From a bacterium (lineage in GTDB: Bacteria; Zixibacteria; MSB-5A5; GN15; FEB-12), in NCBI GenBank assembly GCA_030619425.1, contig JAUXBJ010000042.1, positions 1 through 8,887 on the forward strand: DNA of 8,887 nt. Direction: 5' to 3'. The translations under genes and the position numbers were made by a program. Shown here piece by piece: positions 5,922 through 8,887 of this stretch. The notes beneath the pieces were generated by a model. It was not told the DNA's origin, searched no databases, and saw nothing but the letters and a program-made list of their open reading frames with translations. Numbering within the stretch: position 1 is the first letter of the stretch; each line of letters begins with the position of its first letter.

Positions 5922-6641
5922 TTATGACCGAGTTTTGGAGCGTTTCCTGGTTCGAAGTGACAACTCTATATCGATCATCGGCCCGGTCGGAGTCTGCCTT
6001 AGTACCGGCTCAGAGATGCCGGTCAGTCGTTTTAGGCTCGATTCGATACGTTCAGCCGAGCGCCGGATCATAGTTATTTTGCGGGTAACGTCAGGGTTGT
6101 GCTTCTTGCTATCATTCAGAATCAACTCAGATATACTCAGGATAGCCATCAGGGGATTGTTAATCTCGTGTGACAGGGTGCCGGTGGTAGTTCGAATCAG
6201 CTCAGCCTGGGTTTCGGTTGCGCCGTCGCCATATCCGATCCAGTCGAGTGACCGGTCGGCGGAATCGCGAAGTACTTCTTCGATTACCGTTGTCACCGTC
6301 TTTTGGAACCCATCGTCTCTAATCAGACAGTGTACGGAATTCAGCGAGTCGAATTGGCTGGCGCAGGATTCGTCCCCAGAGGGTATGGAAACAATTACCG
6401 GCATGTCGGCGGCCAGGTGTCCGATGTTCAGAACGAGTTCATAGTAGCAGGGATCGTTGTTTTCCAAGTGAAGCACGGCCAGGTCGAAATATCGCTTACG
6501 CAGTGTTTGCAATACCAGGGTCGGTTCGCATCCGGAAATCCGGCAACCTTTGAACAGTTCCTTGATTTCTCTCGACAGGGACTTGGCACCGTCACGGTCA
6601 GCGCTTATCAGAAGTATGGCCAGTTGAGATTCCAACATCAC
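5922..6641 (-). CDS. Pseudo-receiver plus HisKA (DHp) protein lacking a kinase ATPase domain
   Basis: The protein has 239 residues. Residues 7-125 look like a response-regulator receiver: LAILLISADRD at the first strand and acidic pocket, and FDLAVLHLE at 52-60. The phosphorylated Asp of the family is replaced by His58, so it is probably not phosphorylated normally. Residues 150-210 are a typical dimerisation/histidine-phosphotransfer hairpin with the H-box LSHEINNPLMAIL and phosphoacceptor His158, then a second helix ITMIRRSAERIESSLKRL. The protein stops about 35 residues later with a basic tail, where an HATPase_c domain (N, G1 and G2 boxes) would begin; only 72 bases remain before yicC. 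It could be a phosphotransfer or dimer-partner protein, or a decayed kinase. The GTG at 6641 has AGGA six bases upstream; the next codon is an ATG that overlaps the stop of the PAS gene (TGATG), so the start is uncertain by one codon. Tight coupling suggests it works with the PAS protein. Confidence 0.75.
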   Translation of the reverse strand: MMLESQLAILLISADRDGAKSLSREIKELFKGCRISGCEPTLVLQTLRKRYFDLAVLHLENNDPCYYELVLNIGHLAADMPVIVSIPSGDESCASQFDSLNSVHCLIRDDGFQKTVTTVIEEVLRDSADRSLDWIGYGDGATETQAELIRTTTGTLSHEINNPLMAILSISELILNDSKKHNPDVTRKITMIRRSAERIESSLKRLTGISEPVLRQTPTGPMIDIELSLRTRKRSKTRS

Positions 6642-8095
6642 TCCGATTCCTGCGATGATGACGACAGCGGCAGGGAGTTGGCGTCCAGTAGTTGGTGAAG
6701 GGTGCGAGTGGTGTCGTGAAGGCGACCCAACACGATATCGTCCAGCTTACCTACCTGTTGACAGTGGTCGCTGCTCAGTTGTTCAGCGGTGGTGGTGAGT
6801 TCATCGAGGGTCGGTTTCAGATCATCGATAAGCCTCGACATAGCATCCGGCCTCTCGGGATTGTCTGTTGGCCCGGCCTTACCGGCCGGTTTGGGCATAA
6901 GCACCCAGCAGGCACTGTGATCCGCGACATCATCCGACAACCGCATAACAACCAGCAGGCAGTGTTCTCCGGACGGCAAGGTCACCTCGACTCGGTGTTC
7001 ACCGCTGCCATCGGGTAGGCGACGGTCGAGCAGGGCGGCCAGACCTGCGTTCTCTCCCTGTTCCAAAAGACTGACGAAGTCATGACAGGTCTCGCCCAGG
7101 CCGACCTCTCCAAGCATATCTGCCAGGGCTGGATTGTAGCCGATTATCTGTCCCGCCGCATCGGTCAGGAAAGCGCCGATGCCCAGCGACGATAGAAAAC
7201 CGATAGTAAACTGCACGTTGATGTCGCGGCTATCGGTCTCACTCGGGTCGGGTCGTTTGATGAACAAGTGTCTAACCAGTCGTTTGGCCAAACGGGCGCG
7301 CGTGACTGCCTGCTGCTGAGTATCCGAGATCATGGTTGCGTCGAAGATAAACCGCAACAGACAGACATCTTCCTCGACTGATACCCGGGTGACATATTCC
7401 GGCGGCGCCGCACCGTCGGTGTCAAGAGCCATCCCGGCGTCATCGGTATCGGTAAAGGCGTACTCCTCATCGGCAAGAGCTACTCTCTGATGCAGGTCGT
7501 TCACCGCTGGCATTGAATCGAATACAAACGGCGAGTCACTGTCTTTTGCAGCCCCGGATCGGGGCTCCAGATGGTCCCCGGTGATAAGATAGATGGCCAC
7601 CTGCTCGGCGGCTGTGAATTCCCGGAGCAGTTCGGCCAACTGTCGGTAGCGAGCGGTCGGCTCCAGCGCCAAACAGCGCTCGACAAACTCGTCGGCGCCA
7701 AGCCCGGTCTCGATATCGCCGATCGTCCGGACCTGGTTGCTGTGGGGTTTCAAAATCAACTGATAGTTGACCGGATTACCGCTGTTAAAACAGAGTGAGA
7801 TGGTCGCATCGACCGGCAGTTGACGGCCGTCTTTGGAGATCAAGGTGAGCGGAGCATAGTCGAAGTGCGTTTCGTAATGATTCCGTACGGCCAGGATATG
7901 GTCGATAACATCCTGCGAGGATCGATCCAGCACGTCCGTTATTGGCTGGCCGAACAGTTCCACTCGCGGACGACCCAGAAGTGTTTCCGTCTCATCATCG
8001 ACAAAGACAAAACGCCCCCTCAGATCGATCTTGCACTCGGCACAACGGCATAACCCAACGGGTGGGGCAGCGCTCCTGGTGGTCATCAGGCTCAC
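6638..8095 (-). CDS. PAS-GAF-PAS sensor protein ending in a degenerate DHp hairpin
   Basis: This 485-residue protein has no signal peptide or membrane segment, so it is probably cytoplasmic. Residues 20-117 form a PAS domain (GRFVFVDDETETLLGR, then DGRQLPVDATISL). Residues 140-280 look GAF-like (AAEQVAIYLITGDHLEP, a loop rich in Asp and Ala, then VCLLRFIFDA). Residues 295-402 are a second PAS domain (GIGAFLTDAAGQIIGYNPALADMLGE). Residues 418-475 form a two-helix segment resembling the histidine-kinase DHp: IDDLKPTL aligns with the H-box (HDLKxPL) but has Asp424 at the His position, and no ATPase domain follows. A CxCxxC cluster (Cys16, 18, 21) precedes the first PAS domain and could bind a ligand; this is speculative. 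The GTG at 8095 lies three bases after the protease stop; an ATG three codons later is an alternative start. The stop overlaps the next gene. The likely role is signal sensing and partnering with the downstream HisKA protein. The stimulus is unknown. Confidence 0.78.
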   Translation of the reverse strand: MSLMTTRSAAPPVGLCRCAECKIDLRGRFVFVDDETETLLGRPRVELFGQPITDVLDRSSQDVIDHILAVRNHYETHFDYAPLTLISKDGRQLPVDATISLCFNSGNPVNYQLILKPHSNQVRTIGDIETGLGADEFVERCLALEPTARYRQLAELLREFTAAEQVAIYLITGDHLEPRSGAAKDSDSPFVFDSMPAVNDLHQRVALADEEYAFTDTDDAGMALDTDGAAPPEYVTRVSVEEDVCLLRFIFDATMISDTQQQAVTRARLAKRLVRHLFIKRPDPSETDSRDINVQFTIGFLSSLGIGAFLTDAAGQIIGYNPALADMLGEVGLGETCHDFVSLLEQGENAGLAALLDRRLPDGSGEHRVEVTLPSGEHCLLVVMRLSDDVADHSACWVLMPKPAGKAGPTDNPERPDAMSRLIDDLKPTLDELTTTAEQLSSDHCQQVGKLDDIVLGRLHDTTRTLHQLLDANSLPLSSSSQESE

Positions 8096-8098
8096 ATC

Positions 8099-8887
8099 TT
8101 AGTTTGTTTTCAACAGCTTAAGGATGACTTCCTGTCGGTCGGTCCTAACCACGGCCAGGTATACTCCGGCGGCAGCCGTTTGGCTCTGATAGTTGCGGCC
8201 ATTCCAGGCAATCATCGTCCATTCCCTTAAGCTATCGGTCGAAACCGGACGTGAGTTGACTTTCTCCCATATCTTTTCGCCGGCGACGTTGAAAATTGAA
8301 ACAGAATTGAACCAGCCGGCGGCGGGGTCGATGAAAATCCGGACGGAATCGGCAAACGGGTTCGGCCCGGCATAAATGGAGCGGTCGGTGACAACAATCG
8401 TCTCCAGGATGATGTTGAGCGTGTCGGAATAAAGATCGGTGGAAGCGATAATATGAAAATGAACCTGCGGCGGGTTGTCGGCTGAGCCGGTGATAGTCAG
8501 CAGACCGCTGCCGTCGCCGTAATCTTCCAATTCGACACCGGTCGGTGCATCAGGCAGGCTCAGGAGCGGCGGTGTCTCCGGTGAACCGTTCATACTCACC
8601 ACGATCTCCTGCACTTCGCCGACTACCACCCGAATGGTGTCAATGACGTCCAACGTGGGGATACCGGAAGCGCGAAAAGCGTTGAACAGCCCCCAACCGA
8701 AATCGTTATCGGGATTGTCGGCGCGGTTGGCGGTAGTTCGTGCCAACTCGCGGAAACGTTCAGCGGTCATGGTCGGGTCATACTGAAGCGCCAGTGCCGC
8801 TCCACCCGCCACCAGCGGGGCCGAGAATGATGTACCGCCGGCGAACGAGAAACCGCCGGTGGGCAGCGGATAGGTAGTGTACACGGC
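8099..8887 (-). CDS. Subtilisin-like (S8) serine protease, 3' part, with FlgD/T9SS-like C-terminal domain
   Basis: Only the last 263 codons or so are present; the frame runs open off the window edge, and the Asp and His of the triad lie outside. The end of the S8 catalytic domain is clear: GGTSFSAPLVAGGAAL contains the nucleophile Ser (codon 8830-8828), and DFGWGLFNAFRA is the family's closing helix. An Ig-like linker follows (roughly 8640-8390). The last 90 residues have YAGPNPF, VSIFNVAGEKIWE, AWNGRN and AAGVYLAVVRT, the pattern of the FlgD-Ig/type IX secretion C-terminal domains common in FCB bacteria. The protein is therefore probably secreted or surface-bound, though the signal peptide cannot be seen. 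Its stop is three bases before the PAS gene, so the two may share a transcript. Confidence 0.93.
   Translation of the reverse strand, partial: AVYTTYPLPTGGFSFAGGTSFSAPLVAGGAALALQYDPTMTAERFRELARTTANRADNPDNDFGWGLFNAFRASGIPTLDVIDTIRVVVGEVQEIVVSMNGSPETPPLLSLPDAPTGVELEDYGDGSGLLTITGSADNPPQVHFHIIASTDLYSDTLNIILETIVVTDRSIYAGPNPFADSVRIFIDPAAGWFNSVSIFNVAGEKIWEKVNSRPVSTDSLREWTMIAWNGRNYQSQTAAAGVYLAVVRTDRQEVILKLLKTN

Noticed and set aside
5653..6444. A 263-codon open frame on the plus strand across yicC and the kinase-fragment gene
   Set aside because: It crosses two minus-strand genes with clear family motifs and their shared promoter region. Its translation is Ser/Arg-rich with no recognisable domain, typical of an antisense shadow.
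1..8887. CRISPR array, insertion sequence or transposase
   Set aside because: No regularly spaced repeats, no transposase motifs and no long terminal inverted repeats were seen on either strand.

Overview
The window carries seven protein-coding genes, all on the minus strand, so it reads biologically from right (8887) to left (1). Gene density is high and intergenic gaps are short. The sequence suggests a bacterium of the Fibrobacteres-Chlorobi-Bacteroidetes (FCB) wider group, possibly an uncultured lineage such as Zixibacteria. The grounds are a secreted subtilase with a FlgD/type-IX-secretion-like C-terminal domain, moderate GC (about 50-65% in lines counted by hand) and a yicC-gmk-rpoZ housekeeping cluster. 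This placement is inference; no rRNA or marker tree is available here.

Region 8887-5922 is an extracytoplasmic and signalling block. It holds the 3' end of a subtilisin-like serine protease, then (3 bases later) a PAS-GAF-PAS sensor protein, then (stop and start overlapping) a small protein with a degenerate receiver domain fused to a histidine-kinase dimerisation/phosphoacceptor domain. Neither signalling protein has a recognisable kinase ATPase domain, although both carry the helical hairpin that normally precedes one. In the PAS protein that hairpin has Asp where the phosphoacceptor His should be.

Region 5908-1736 is a housekeeping operon: a promoter with a consensus -35 box, then yicC (endoribonuclease family), gmk (guanylate kinase, TTG start inside the yicC end), rpoZ (RNA polymerase omega) and topA (DNA topoisomerase I with four C-terminal zinc-binding units). 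The genes are 28-35 bases apart or overlapping. The cluster joins RNA turnover, GTP supply, transcription and the control of transcription-driven supercoiling.

Region 1735-1 looks accessory. A stand-alone Schlafen AlbA_2-domain protein with a C-terminal half I do not recognise sits behind a 217-base gap. The gap holds a plausible sigma-70-type promoter, a 30-codon open frame whose stop overlaps the AlbA_2 start, and an imperfect palindrome. A perfect 9-bp inverted repeat and a smaller hairpin lie downstream of the gene. Its base composition and codon choice differ from the housekeeping genes, which fits lateral acquisition. No RNA genes, CRISPR arrays or transposase genes were found.
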